A stretch of 64,000 nucleotides of DNA from Acidobacteria bacterium UBA2161 (lineage in GTDB: Bacteria > Acidobacteriota > Vicinamibacteria > Vicinamibacterales > UBA823), in assembly GCA_002328835.1 (NCBI GenBank), contig DCWN01000025.1, positions 1 to 64,000 on the forward strand, in the 5' to 3' direction. How positions within the stretch are numbered: position 1 is the stretch's first letter; the number at the start of each line of letters is the position of its first letter. A program made the position numbers and the translations under genes. Shown piece after piece: positions 1 through 8,388 of the stretch. The notes under the pieces were generated by a model. The model searched no databases, was not told the origin of the DNA, and worked only from the letters and a program-made list of their open reading frames with translations.

Positions 1-171
1 ACTAATGGAGACCAGGGAGCCGGTTTTGTTAGAGAGACATTGGCCCGGTGGACCGCTCCGTGCGGCATGTGTGTTGCCGTCGAATTCGATCCGCCGGCAG
101 CGGTACATCCTTGATTGGTTCGAGCAGTTCAGGAAGGGCGAGAGCGAGACGACCGCGGCTGGGGCGCAGCC

Positions 172-846
172 TTAGGGGTTCAACCGCGTCACCTTCCACG
201 TCAGCTTCCACTCGTCGCCGTCGCGCTCGTAGACCAACCGGTCGTGCAACCGGTTGGCGCGGCCCTGCCAGAATTCGATCCGTGTGGGCCTGACGACATA
301 GCCGCCCCAGAACGGGGGGAGCGGGACTTCCTGCCCCCGGAACTTCTCTTCCGCGTCCTTCGCCTTCCGCACGAGCTGGTCGTAGCTCTCGAGCGCAGCG
401 CTCTGCGCCGAGGCCCAGGCACCGATCTGACTGCCGCGGCCGCGGGTGTGGAAGTACACCGCGGATTCCTCGGCGCCGGTGCGTTCGACGGTCCCCTCGA
501 TCCGGACCTGACGCTGCAGGACCGTCCAGTGGCAGACGAGTGCGGCGCGCGGGTTCTCGTCGAGGTCGCGACACTTCCGCGAGTCGTAGTTCGTGTAGAA
601 GATGAAGCCACGTTCATCGACGCCCTTCAGCAGGACCATCCGGGCCGACGGGGCACCGTCCTTCGACGCCGTGGCCAGCGTCATCGCCTCGGGCAGCGCC
701 ACACCAGATCCCTTGGCACGGTCGAACCAGGCATTGAACAGTTCGATCGGATCGGTCCCGGCTTCGGCCTCGGCGAGGCCCTTCGTGAGGCCCTTGATGC
801 CCTGGCCGAGGGAGAGCACGAGGCGGAGCTTGTCGAGTAGGGACAT
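172..846 (-). CDS. pdxH: Pyridoxamine 5'-phosphate oxidase
   Basis: FMN-dependent cytoplasmic enzyme that oxidises pyridoxamine- or pyridoxine-5'-phosphate to pyridoxal phosphate, the last step of B6 synthesis and salvage. The 224-residue length is normal for the family. Visible family blocks are RMVLLKG (69-75), the FYTNYDSRK segment (83-91), RGRGSQIGAWAS (135-146), EFWQG (191-195) and RLHDR (199-203), with a C-terminus RLNP close to the usual RLAP. The start is the ATG at 846; no strong ribosome-binding site precedes it. It is divergent from the TPP enzyme at 1060, and the 213-bp gap holds a perfect palindrome that could regulate either gene. Assignment is secure. Confidence 0.95.
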   Translation of the reverse strand: MSLLDKLRLVLSLGQGIKGLTKGLAEAEAGTDPIELFNAWFDRAKGSGVALPEAMTLATASKDGAPSARMVLLKGVDERGFIFYTNYDSRKCRDLDENPRAALVCHWTVLQRQVRIEGTVERTGAEESAVYFHTRGRGSQIGAWASAQSAALESYDQLVRKAKDAEEKFRGQEVPLPPFWGGYVVRPTRIEFWQGRANRLHDRLVYERDGDEWKLTWKVTRLNP

Positions 847-943
847 CGGATTCGAAACCGGCGAAACCGTTATTTTATCTCAAAGAAGGGCGGTGCCGAG
901 GGCCCTGGCCGGGAGGGCGAGACCCGGCCCGAAGTCTTCCCGA

Positions 944-965
944 CCGTATGACGGCCGTCATACGG
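944..965. promoter_or_regulatory. Perfect 22-bp palindrome, candidate operator
   Basis: The half-site CCGTATGACGG (944-954) is followed directly, with no spacer, by its exact reverse complement (955-965). It lies between the divergent starts of pdxH (846) and the TPP enzyme (1060). With no loop it would make a poor RNA hairpin, so a dimeric DNA-binding protein site is more likely. The cognate regulator is unknown. Confidence 0.5.
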
Positions 966-1059
966 GGGGCCAGCCCCCTGTGTTCTCCTATGGCCATTGG
1001 ACTTCTCGGGGCCCAGCCCCGGATATACGGTACGGCTGAGGTTTCTCTAGGGGGAATTG

Positions 1060-2955
1060 ATGCGCGACCTGCTGAATGAATATTTTGATGGCCATCTGTC
1101 TCGACGGAGCTTCTTCCAGCGCCTGGTCGCGACGGGGCTGACCGCCGCCGCAGCCGAGCGGATGGTCGACGCCGCCCAGATGAACAATGCGCCGGACACC
1201 GATGAGGCGTTCTACACGTACGAAGGAACCGGCGGCGAACTGCTCATGGAGCAGATTCGCGCAGCCGGCACTAAGTTCGTCTTCACGAATCCAGGGTCGA
1301 TGGAGACGCCGTTCTTCGACGCCCTGACCGACCGATCCGACCTGCAGCTCATCAACGCCCTGCACGAAGGCATCGTCATCTCGATGGCCGACGGCTACGC
1401 GAAGGTGACGCAGAAGCCGGCGTTCGTGAACATCCACGCGGCGGTCGGAACGGCGCAGGCGGGCGGCCAGCTCTACAACTCGCACCTGCACGGCACGCCA
1501 CTGGTCGTCACCGCCGGCATGAGTGACACCCAGATCAACACCGACAACGCAGCCCTGGCGCCGCGCCCGGGCTTCACGCAGGCTGACATCCCGAAGCAGT
1601 TCACGAAGATCTCCTGGGAGATCCGGAATGGCGCTTCGACGGCCCTGGCCATCCGCCGTGCCTACAAGGTGGCGACGACGGCACCGGGCGGGCCGGTCTA
1701 CATCGCCTATGCCAGCAACGGGCTGCGCGAGAAGGTCTCCGGCCGAGTCTGGCCGGGCGAGAAGTTCCTGATGGACGCGCGGCCGCGGCCGGCGGCCGAC
1801 AAGGTGGAGACGTTGGCCAAGTGGCTGATCGAAGCCCAGGCCCCGACGCTCGTCTACGGCGACGAGATCACAAAGTCGGGCGCGGCAGCCGAGGCCGTGG
1901 AACTGGCCGAGCTGCTCGGCGTGGCGGTGGCTGCCGGGAACCGGGCGTTCAACAACTTCCCAACCGAGCATTCCCAGAACACCGGACGGTTCACGAGCCG
2001 GCGGTCGCACCCGAGCGGCCAGGCGGATGTGGTCGTGCAGTTCGGCTCGCGTGACCCGGGCGGCGGCTCGATCCCCGAGGAGCCGCTCATGGGCGGACAG
2101 GGTCGGTTCGTGGCGGTCGGGATGGACGCGAACGCGCTAGGGCGGACCCAGCCGATGGATCTGGCGATTGTGGCCGACGCGGGCGAGACGCTTCGTGCGG
2201 TCATCGATTCCGTGAAGTCGATGGCGACCGCGGCGCGGCTGAACACGATCCGTGCGGATCGACTGGCGGTCGTCGAGCCAGCAGCAGCGCAGCGCCTCGA
2301 GAACGTTCGGCGCGGTGCGCGGCAGAACTTCGCACAGGCTCCGATCCATCCCGATCGTCTCGACTACGAGTTGGCCCAGGCAGCCGATCCGCACGCGATC
2401 ATCGTGGAGGAGTCCTTCACCGGCCGGCAGAACTTCCAGAAATTCGGCCACCGCGACGACGAGAAGACGCTGCTCACCAAGGCCGGCTCGCTCGGGTGGG
2501 GGGTCGGCGCCGGAATCGGCGCGAAGATCGGCGCACCCGACCGCGAGGTCATCCTGAACATCGGCGACGGCGCGGTGATGTATTCGTCGTCCGGGTTCTG
2601 GACGATGGCGCGCTACGATGTGCCGTTGCTGACGGTCGTCTGGAACAACAAGAACTACCAGACGGTGCGCAACGCCTACCACCGGTACCAGGGCCGAATG
2701 GTCGACACCCAGCAGTATCACGGTGTCTACCTGGGCGACCCCGATATCAACTTCGCGAAGCTGGCCGAGGCGCAGGGCGTCAAGGGCGAGCAGGTGACCT
2801 CGCCGGCCGACCTGTCTGCCGCGCTGCAGCGTGGCCTCGCAGTGACGCGGGGCGGACAGCCCTACGTGTTGGATGTGGCCGTCAGCCGCGTGGGTGGCGG
2901 GGCCGAATCGACGTGGTACCACAAGTACAGCGTCGCGGATGAAGCGAAGGCGTAG
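1060..2955 (+). CDS. Thiamine-diphosphate enzyme (acetolactate synthase/benzoylformate decarboxylase-like) with Tat-like leader
   Basis: A 631-residue TPP-dependent enzyme with the three-domain layout of the acetolactate synthase and decarboxylase family. The PYR domain carries the conserved Glu in LHEG (E103). The PP domain has GDG (502-504) followed by NN (529-530), the metal/diphosphate signature. The substrate cannot be deduced. The N-terminus is odd: LSRRSFFQRL (13-22) and an alanine-rich stretch precede the catalytic domain, like a twin-arginine signal, though the hydrophobic part is weak. The ATG at 1060 is chosen over the TTG at 1057 because AGGGGG lies five bases upstream. A paralogue with a similar leader sits at 33049-34956. 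Export is inference; the family fold is secure. Confidence 0.85.
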   Translation: MRDLLNEYFDGHLSRRSFFQRLVATGLTAAAAERMVDAAQMNNAPDTDEAFYTYEGTGGELLMEQIRAAGTKFVFTNPGSMETPFFDALTDRSDLQLINALHEGIVISMADGYAKVTQKPAFVNIHAAVGTAQAGGQLYNSHLHGTPLVVTAGMSDTQINTDNAALAPRPGFTQADIPKQFTKISWEIRNGASTALAIRRAYKVATTAPGGPVYIAYASNGLREKVSGRVWPGEKFLMDARPRPAADKVETLAKWLIEAQAPTLVYGDEITKSGAAAEAVELAELLGVAVAAGNRAFNNFPTEHSQNTGRFTSRRSHPSGQADVVVQFGSRDPGGGSIPEEPLMGGQGRFVAVGMDANALGRTQPMDLAIVADAGETLRAVIDSVKSMATAARLNTIRADRLAVVEPAAAQRLENVRRGARQNFAQAPIHPDRLDYELAQAADPHAIIVEESFTGRQNFQKFGHRDDEKTLLTKAGSLGWGVGAGIGAKIGAPDREVILNIGDGAVMYSSSGFWTMARYDVPLLTVVWNNKNYQTVRNAYHRYQGRMVDTQQYHGVYLGDPDINFAKLAEAQGVKGEQVTSPADLSAALQRGLAVTRGGQPYVLDVAVSRVGGGAESTWYHKYSVADEAKA

Positions 2956-3071
2956 CAGGAGTACATCGAACGAAGCGTTGAGTCTCACGTCAGGGCAGGC
3001 CGCCGGCCGGCCCGAACCGAACGGCAAGTGCCGTACTCGCCACTAGTCAGCCCACCTTGCAGCGGGCGGCC

Positions 3072-3098
3072 CGGACGGGTCGCCCGTTCGCTTCTTTT
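3072..3098 (+). terminator. Intrinsic terminator of the TPP-enzyme gene
   Basis: An 8-bp stem with one G-U pair (3072-3079 with 3083-3090, loop TCG) is followed by the T-rich run CTTCTTTT. It lies about 120 bases after the stop at 2955 and inside the 3' end of the convergent sigma fragment. Confidence 0.55.
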
Positions 3099-3108
3099 GA
3101 CCGCGGTT

Positions 3109-3144
3109 TCGACGAGACCAGCGTGACCGTGCTGGTCTCGTCGA
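3109..3144. repeat. 14-bp inverted repeat at the sigma-factor break point
   Basis: TCGACGAGACCAGC (3109-3122) and its exact reverse complement (3131-3144) are separated by 8 bases. The repeat lies where the sigma-like protein loses similarity to its family, after VPLDE, so it may mark a fold-back duplication or insertion that destroyed the 3' half. Confidence 0.7.
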
Positions 3145-3456
3145 GTGGGACTTCCCGCCGGCGCTGCCGTCGGCGCACCTCGTCGATGGTCGCGGTGAAC
3201 GCGACCCTCCATGGATAGGACGCGCCGAATCCTTCAGTCTCCTCATCTTGCTCCAGCCGTTCGGCGAGACGCACGAGCGCGCCCTGCACGATCTCCTCGC
3301 GCTCCTCGCGCTGGTCGGCCGACCAGCGGGGGCAGACGCGCGCGACCGAGGCGCTGAGTTTCTGCCGGATCTCGGCAAGGTCAGTGGCCCGGGGTGGCGC
3401 CGCGGGAGCCGACTCGTCGTTGTGCATGCGCAAATATTGGGACGGGTGCCCGTCCG

Positions 3457-4041
3457 CTACCGCAGCTCTCTTCCGCCGCGGCGGTTGTCCCCGACGAACT
3501 TGTCCCGGGCGGGCATCTGGACTCGGGGCAGCGTGTTCGCGTCGATCACGTCGTCTTCCGCGACGATGTCGTTCAGGTAGAGCAGAAACGCCGTGAGGGC
3601 GTAGACCTCGTCGGGCTCGAGCGTGCCGGGCTCGTCGAACGGCATCGTGCGGAAGGTGTAGTCATAGAGCGTCGGCGCGAACGGCCAGTAGTTGCCGATC
3701 GTGCGGACCAGCGACGGTTGGTTGCCAAACGGAAACCCCTGACGCGGCTCGCGTCCGACGAGTTGACTGAAGGGCCGGCCCTCGCCGTGCGCGCCGTGGC
3801 AGATCTCGCACTTCTCGACGTAGATCGACCGGCCCTCGACCGCGGTGCCGCCGCCGGGCGGAAGCCCCGTGCCGTCGGGCGTGACGTCGATGTCCCAGGC
3901 CGCGATCTCGGCCTCGGTCGCCGGCCGGCCGAAGCCGAACCGCTCGGGTTGATCCTGCTGGGCGGCGATCGCAGCGGACGCGACGATGACGACCGCCACC
4001 GCCGTCCAGACGCCGGCCGATCGCGGCGTGGCCACCCGCAT
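3457..4041 (-). CDS. Monohaem c-type cytochrome, partner of the SoxC-like dehydrogenase
   Basis: A 194-residue exported cytochrome c. Residues 11-27 form a hydrophobic signal segment. The haem site is CEICH (78-82), and M133 in RTMPF is a likely axial ligand. Its ATG overlaps the stop of the upstream molybdoenzyme (TGATG, one shared base), which argues for translational coupling and a two-subunit sulfite or sulfane dehydrogenase in which the cytochrome takes electrons from the molybdenum centre in the periplasm. SoxD proteins usually bind two haems; this has only one, so it is closer to a SorB-type arrangement. The physiological electron acceptor is not visible here. Confidence 0.8.
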   Translation of the reverse strand: MRVATPRSAGVWTAVAVVIVASAAIAAQQDQPERFGFGRPATEAEIAAWDIDVTPDGTGLPPGGGTAVEGRSIYVEKCEICHGAHGEGRPFSQLVGREPRQGFPFGNQPSLVRTIGNYWPFAPTLYDYTFRTMPFDEPGTLEPDEVYALTAFLLYLNDIVAEDDVIDANTLPRVQMPARDKFVGDNRRGGRELR

Positions 4042-5297
4042 CACGCGTCCACCGTGAAGACCGTCGACCCATTCGGTCGGATCCGGCAGCCGCGGATATG
4101 GTTGTGGTGATACCGCGTGCCGATGCCGCGGACGGCGATCAGTTCGTCGAGTGTCGGCTGGACGTAGCCGGTTTCGTCGGTCGCGCGGCTCAGCACGACC
4201 GTTTCGTCGCCCTGCCAGTTGAACGCCGCGCGGAACCGCGTGTGACAGATCGGCAGCACCGGGCCCTGCAGCTCGGCGTCGCTCCAGCTCTGGCCGCCAT
4301 CGGTCGAGATCTCGACCCGCGAAATCCGGCCGCGGCCGCTCCACGCCAACCCGGACATCTCCCACCAGCCGCGCTCGGGCAGCGTGTCGGGATAGGCCGG
4401 GAACGTGATGATCGACTTGGTGTCCATGGTGAAGCTGAACTGCCGCGCCGTGCCGTCGGGTAGCGGGTCGGTGTACTTCGACGTTTCCTCGCGCGTCATG
4501 AACGCCTCGTCGCCCACCTCGATGCGGCGGATCCACTTAACGCTGGCGCTGCCTTCCCAGCCAGGCAGGAAGAGGCGGATCGGGTAGCCCTGCTCCGGCC
4601 GCAGCGCTTCGCCGTTCTGGCCGTAGGCGATCAACGCGTCGTCCATCACCTTGCCCATCGGGATGCTGCGCGTCATGACCGCAGCGTCGCCGCCCTCGGC
4701 GAGGATCCACGAGGCCTCGGGGTCGACGCCGACCTCGCGCATGAGCGTCGCCAGTGGCACGCCGGTCCACTCGCTGGTGCTCGTCAGGCCGTCCACCTGC
4801 TGCGGCGTGACGTCCTCGGTCCTCCGGTTGCGATAGGAGCGTCCGCCGTTGCCGGAGCACTCCATGAAATGAATCACAGACCGCGACGGGAACCGCTTCA
4901 GATCGGCGACCGTGAACATCGTGTCGCGCTCGACCATACCGTGGATGAGCAGCGAATGCCGGTCGGGATCGATCTCGGGGATGCCGCCGTGGTGCCGCTC
5001 GTAGTGCAGATCGGACGGCGTGATGATGCCGTCGAGATCCTGGTGCGGCGTTTGCGACGAACTTCGGCCGGCTGATCGCCTCACCTGCTCGAACTGCGAA
5101 CGGGTGCCTAGCTCGCTCGCGTCGCGCCCCTGGACCTTGGTCGGGTCGTCGGGCACGTTCGGCCGGTCCTGCTGCCGAGCATGTGCCTTGCCGAATGGAA
5201 GCGTCGCAGTGCCAAACGCACCAGCGGTGCCGGCGAGCATGGCCCGGCGGCTGATCCGACGCACGGGGTCACCGAGGCGGTCGATCTGCTTGGGCAC
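4041..5297 (-). CDS. SoxC/sulfite-dehydrogenase-like molybdopterin oxidoreductase, Tat-exported
   Basis: A 418-residue molybdenum-cofactor enzyme of the sulfite oxidase family. It has a Tat signal (RRISRRAML, then AGTAGAFGTATLPFG, residues 13-36), a Mo-binding domain with FMECSGN in which C147 is the expected Mo ligand, the WTGVPL and AEGGDAAVMTRSIP blocks, and a C-terminal Mo-co dimerisation domain from about residue 280. The GTG at 5297 is chosen because GAGGAA lies five bases upstream and the Tat motif then starts near residue 13. It is coupled by overlap to the cytochrome gene. The likely reaction is periplasmic oxidation of sulfite or sulfane sulfur; no other sox genes are in the window, so the substrate is uncertain. 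Confidence 0.85.
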   Translation of the reverse strand: MPKQIDRLGDPVRRISRRAMLAGTAGAFGTATLPFGKAHARQQDRPNVPDDPTKVQGRDASELGTRSQFEQVRRSAGRSSSQTPHQDLDGIITPSDLHYERHHGGIPEIDPDRHSLLIHGMVERDTMFTVADLKRFPSRSVIHFMECSGNGGRSYRNRRTEDVTPQQVDGLTSTSEWTGVPLATLMREVGVDPEASWILAEGGDAAVMTRSIPMGKVMDDALIAYGQNGEALRPEQGYPIRLFLPGWEGSASVKWIRRIEVGDEAFMTREETSKYTDPLPDGTARQFSFTMDTKSIITFPAYPDTLPERGWWEMSGLAWSGRGRISRVEISTDGGQSWSDAELQGPVLPICHTRFRAAFNWQGDETVVLSRATDETGYVQPTLDELIAVRGIGTRYHHNHIRGCRIRPNGSTVFTVDA

Positions 5298-5392
5298 TGG
5301 GCTTCCTCGATTTCGACTTGTCTTGGGGCGGCCGGCGCGGATGCCGTCGGGCGAATATAGCATGGCGAGGGCGATCCTTCGGACCGCCCCAC

Positions 5393-5412
5393 CGCGCCCC
5401 TAAAGGGGCGCG
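5393..5412. terminator. Stem-loop downstream of the PQQ-like propeller gene
   Basis: CGCGCCCC and GGGGCGCG pair around a TAAA loop, 24 bases beyond the minus-strand stop at 5437. There is no T-run, so it may act as an RNA 3' end stabiliser or a weak terminator ahead of the soxC-like gene. Confidence 0.4.
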
Positions 5413-5436
5413 CCACCGAGAAATCCTGGTGCCGAC

Positions 5437-6708
5437 TCAGTTTCCGATCGCGATCAATTCCCGATTCGTCCGGAAGTACCACATCCCGTCGACGAGCGCG
5501 GGCGACGCCAGAGTCGTCGCGTTTAGCTCGTTCACGTGCAGTAATTCGAACTCCGGTCCATCCCTCACAACGAAGGTCTGGCCGGAATCGTTCATGAAGA
5601 ACACCTTGCCGTCGACCACGACCGGGGAGGCCGACATGCCTTCACGGACCGCTCGGCCGAGCCGACCCTGCCAGAGCACCTCACCGGTGCGCGCGTTGTA
5701 GCAGGTGACGATACTCGCCATGTCGTTGACGAGATAGAGCCGATCGCCGGAGAGCAGCGGCGACGGAACGAACGGCGACCCCTTGGGGCTCGACCAGACG
5801 ACGTGAGTGTCGGTGACGTTGCCGCTGCCGCCGGGCCGGATCGCCAGCGTCGGGCCGGCGCGACCCGACGAGCAGAAGACCATGCCGTGGCCGACGACCG
5901 GCGTCGGGATGACCTCGAAGAGGTTGCCATCGCAGGTCCAGAGTTCGATGCCGGTCGCGGGGTCGTAGGCCTGGACGCGCCGCTGGCTGCTGACGATCAA
6001 CTCGTCACGCTCGCCCGTGTTCAGGGCAATCGGTGAACCCCAGCCGACGCTCGCACGCCGAGAGGTGCGCCAGACCGGTTCGCCGGTCGTCTTGTCGAAC
6101 GCCGCGACGAACGCGCCACCCTGCGATCCACCGTCGTGGTCCTGATAGATGATGATCGTGTCCTTGTAGAGCAGCGGCGAGCCGGCGGTGCCATGGTAGT
6201 TGTTGATCGTTCCCAGCGACCGGTGCCAGGCGACGTTGCCGTCGAAGTCGACCGCCACGAGTCCCTTGCTGCCGAACGACGCGTAGACCAGTTGTCCGTC
6301 GGTGCTGACCGTCGCCGACGCGTTCGTGTTCTTCGGGTGGAGCCGTTCGCGCGTCGTGTCGGGAATCTCGGTCTGCCAGAGCCGTTCGCCGTCGGAGCGG
6401 CGGTAGCTGAGGATCGATGCGCTGTTGCCACCCTCGGCGGTGGTGATGAAGATCCGGTCGGCCCAGACGATCGGCGACGACGCGCCCTCCCCCGGGATGT
6501 CGGCTTTCCAGAGAACGTTCTCGGTGTCGGACCAGGTGTCGGGATAGCCGCTGCCGTTGACCAACCCCTGGCCCGACGGGCCGCGCCAGCGCGACCAGTA
6601 CTGCTGGGCCTCGCCCTCGGGGACGACCATCTGGACCTGGGCGGCGGCAGGGGAGGCCAGAAGCGCGGTCAACGTCACCGTGCCGACGAATCGGTGTGCC
6701 ATCTTCAT
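5437..6708 (-). CDS. Secreted PQQ/BamB-like beta-propeller protein
   Basis: A 423-residue exported protein: signal peptide (about residues 1-24, ending AAAQ), then repeated propeller blades with the PQQ-type signatures WRGPSGQG, VLWKADIPG, GERLWQTEIP, NVAWHRSLG, GEPVWRTSR, IELWTCDG and GEVLWQGRLG. Such proteins occur widely in Acidobacteriota and Planctomycetota; they lack the haem and catalytic motifs of quinoprotein dehydrogenases, so a binding or structural role is more likely than oxidation. The ATG at 6708 is preferred over the upstream in-frame start at 6750 because GGAG sits eight bases ahead of it and it opens directly on the signal peptide. It precedes the soxC-like genes on the same strand. 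Confidence 0.85.
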   Translation of the reverse strand: MKMAHRFVGTVTLTALLASPAAAQVQMVVPEGEAQQYWSRWRGPSGQGLVNGSGYPDTWSDTENVLWKADIPGEGASSPIVWADRIFITTAEGGNSASILSYRRSDGERLWQTEIPDTTRERLHPKNTNASATVSTDGQLVYASFGSKGLVAVDFDGNVAWHRSLGTINNYHGTAGSPLLYKDTIIIYQDHDGGSQGGAFVAAFDKTTGEPVWRTSRRASVGWGSPIALNTGERDELIVSSQRRVQAYDPATGIELWTCDGNLFEVIPTPVVGHGMVFCSSGRAGPTLAIRPGGSGNVTDTHVVWSSPKGSPFVPSPLLSGDRLYLVNDMASIVTCYNARTGEVLWQGRLGRAVREGMSASPVVVDGKVFFMNDSGQTFVVRDGPEFELLHVNELNATTLASPALVDGMWYFRTNRELIAIGN

Positions 6709-6740
6709 CAGAGTGTCTCCTGCCTTCTGCCTCCTAGTTC

Positions 6741-7496
6741 GTGAGCCCATTGTGGCGCAGGAGCGCGGCGGTGTCAGGCTCGCGGCCGCAGGAATTCAAG
6801 GATCAATCCAACCCGTTGATCAACATCGATCTGTCGCTGGGCCTCATGCTCAAGTTCCAATATGCCCTGACGACGAATCGGCACCTCGGTCTTCGATTCG
6901 TGCCTTTGGGCCATGAGTCATCCACGTTGGGCACCGGGTACGCCGAGTCAGCCCAACGGCGTCAGTCCAGGGCTGGCTTCACGGTCGCCCCGGTGAGCTA
7001 CGAGTATTGGGAATACGGCGTTTCGTTCGACACGCCGCGCTTCACCGCGAGACACGGTGGCATCGGCATCTGGAGTGGCGGGCGTACCGGATTCTACGCG
7101 CCCGTGGCCAAAGTGCCGCGGCTCCCCATCACGCCCTCCGCGAGCAACTACGAGCCGTCGATAGGGCTCGAGTATCGTGCGTCGCACAATCCAGACCCCG
7201 GAAGCTGGGGATCTCGATTCCTGGAGATCCTGCCCGAGTCGTACGCGCCGTTTCTCTCCGTCGATCTGAGGCATCGGATCATCTTCGATTTCCATAAGAC
7301 CGGTGGGCCTGAAGCTCCCGAGGAGCGCCGTTTGTCGATCAACTTCTTGGCGGGCTTTCGGGCGCCTGTGTCGAACAGATTCCGCGTGCTACGTGAGGCC
7401 TACGTGCGGATCTATCACGGCGTGAACCCCTACGGTCAACTGCGGACTGAGCAGGAGTACACCCTCTTCGGTTTCGGATTCAACATCGGGCTCTGA
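6741..7496 (+). pseudogene. 5'-truncated outer-membrane beta-barrel fragment
   Basis: The open frame has no signal peptide and begins within the promoter region of the divergent propeller gene. From about residue 18 on it reads like barrel strands: alternating aromatic and polar residues, a segment GLRFVPLGHESSTLGTGYAE, and a C-terminal TLFGFGFNIGL typical of a last outer-membrane strand. It has a faint resemblance to DUF1207-type proteins (the HESSTLG segment versus the family's HQSSHLGDE), which I would not rely on. Base composition looks less GC-rich than its neighbours. Probably the 3' part of a gene that lost its beginning. Confidence 0.45.
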
Positions 7497-7543
7497 AGAT
7501 CTTCGGATCGCCCAGGAAGGTCTGATCCCGGACGGATCTGGCC

Positions 7544-8380
7544 CTAGTGGCTCATCGCGTACAGCACGACGTTGATGCCGACGGCGTACGAGTCGATCGA
7601 GAACAGATGGAAGAACTCGGTCGACTCGCCCTCGCGCTCCCAGCCGTCGGCGATGTCGGTGTTGTGCGACATGAAGACCATCAGGCGGCCGTCGGCGTCG
7701 CTGATCCCGCGGAAGTGCGGATCGCCGCTCTCGTCGCCGCGCTCGGACGTGGACGAGCCGCCGCTGCGGCGCCAGAACTGGATCGACGGCACCTGCGGAA
7801 TCTTCTCGACCTTGTAGAGGCTCGTGAAGAGCGGATGCGAGAGCGGCAGGTCACGAATCGGGTATTGCGATGAGGGCAGGACGCGTCCGATCTGCTCCTC
7901 CCAGTGCGCCCATGCCGTCGGCCCCCAGAAGTCGTCGACCCAGAGGAACCCGCCCAGCTCGAGATAGCGTCTGAGCCCCTCGGCTTCCTCCGGCGAGAAG
8001 AGCGCCGTCCCGACGTCCGACATGAACAGGAACGGGTACTCGAAGACGGCGTCGTCGGTGAGTTGCACGACGACGTGATTCGGCTGGTTGCCGTCGAAGC
8101 TGACCGGCGTGCGGGTCAGCTCGGAGAGCCGGATCATGAAGTTGTAGTCGGAATCGGGGTAGTCGGTGTCCCAGCCGGTGCCCAGCCACTCGCGGCGGAC
8201 GCTCTGGTACATCGCCCGGCTGAAGGCGAACGCCCGGTCGGACTCGCCGGGTGAGGCGAAGCGCGGCGGGGTGCGGCGGCGCCATCCATACCCACGGCGC
8301 CCGTACTGCGCGTCGACGATCGACGCGGCAGCGATGATGAGAAGCAGTGTGGCGGCGATCCAGACCGGTCGTCGCGTCAC
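7544..8380 (-). CDS. DUF4159 protein, copy A (last gene of the MoxR operon)
   Basis: 278 residues with an N-terminal signal or anchor (about 5-24), then the DUF4159 domain, an amidotransferase-like fold of unknown function. Shared marks with the two other copies are the YPDSDYNF segment, GGFLWVDDFWG, NTDIADGWE and the ending GINVVLYAMSH. It starts at a GTG eight bases after the DUF4175 stop and closes the operon. The protein should face the periplasm. No catalytic residues are known for the family, so I assign no activity. Confidence 0.85.
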   Translation of the reverse strand: MTRRPVWIAATLLLIIAAASIVDAQYGRRGYGWRRRTPPRFASPGESDRAFAFSRAMYQSVRREWLGTGWDTDYPDSDYNFMIRLSELTRTPVSFDGNQPNHVVVQLTDDAVFEYPFLFMSDVGTALFSPEEAEGLRRYLELGGFLWVDDFWGPTAWAHWEEQIGRVLPSSQYPIRDLPLSHPLFTSLYKVEKIPQVPSIQFWRRSGGSSTSERGDESGDPHFRGISDADGRLMVFMSHNTDIADGWEREGESTEFFHLFSIDSYAVGINVVLYAMSH

Positions 8381-8388
8381 GGCTTGGC

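Larger units (their letters stand above)
3047..3427 (-). pseudogene. Truncated ECF sigma factor (region 2 only)
   Basis: The 126-residue product resembles the N-terminal half of an ECF sigma factor: a helical N-terminus, EEIVQGALVRLAERL, then SYPWRVAFTATIDEVRRRQRRREVPLDE, matching region 2 helices. The sequence then turns into unrelated residues over a 14-bp inverted repeat and stops. Region 4 (the -35 binding helix-turn-helix) is absent, and fewer than 100 bases remain before the next gene. It starts at the ATG at 3427, 29 bases after the cytochrome c stop, so it could be cotranscribed with the soxC-like pair. Either a decayed gene or a region-2-only regulator; decay is more likely. Confidence 0.6.

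Noticed and set aside
115..840. Long plus-strand frame opposite pdxH
   Set aside because: It is the antisense of a secure gene; composition is Arg/Glu/Leu-rich noise typical of high-GC shadow frames.
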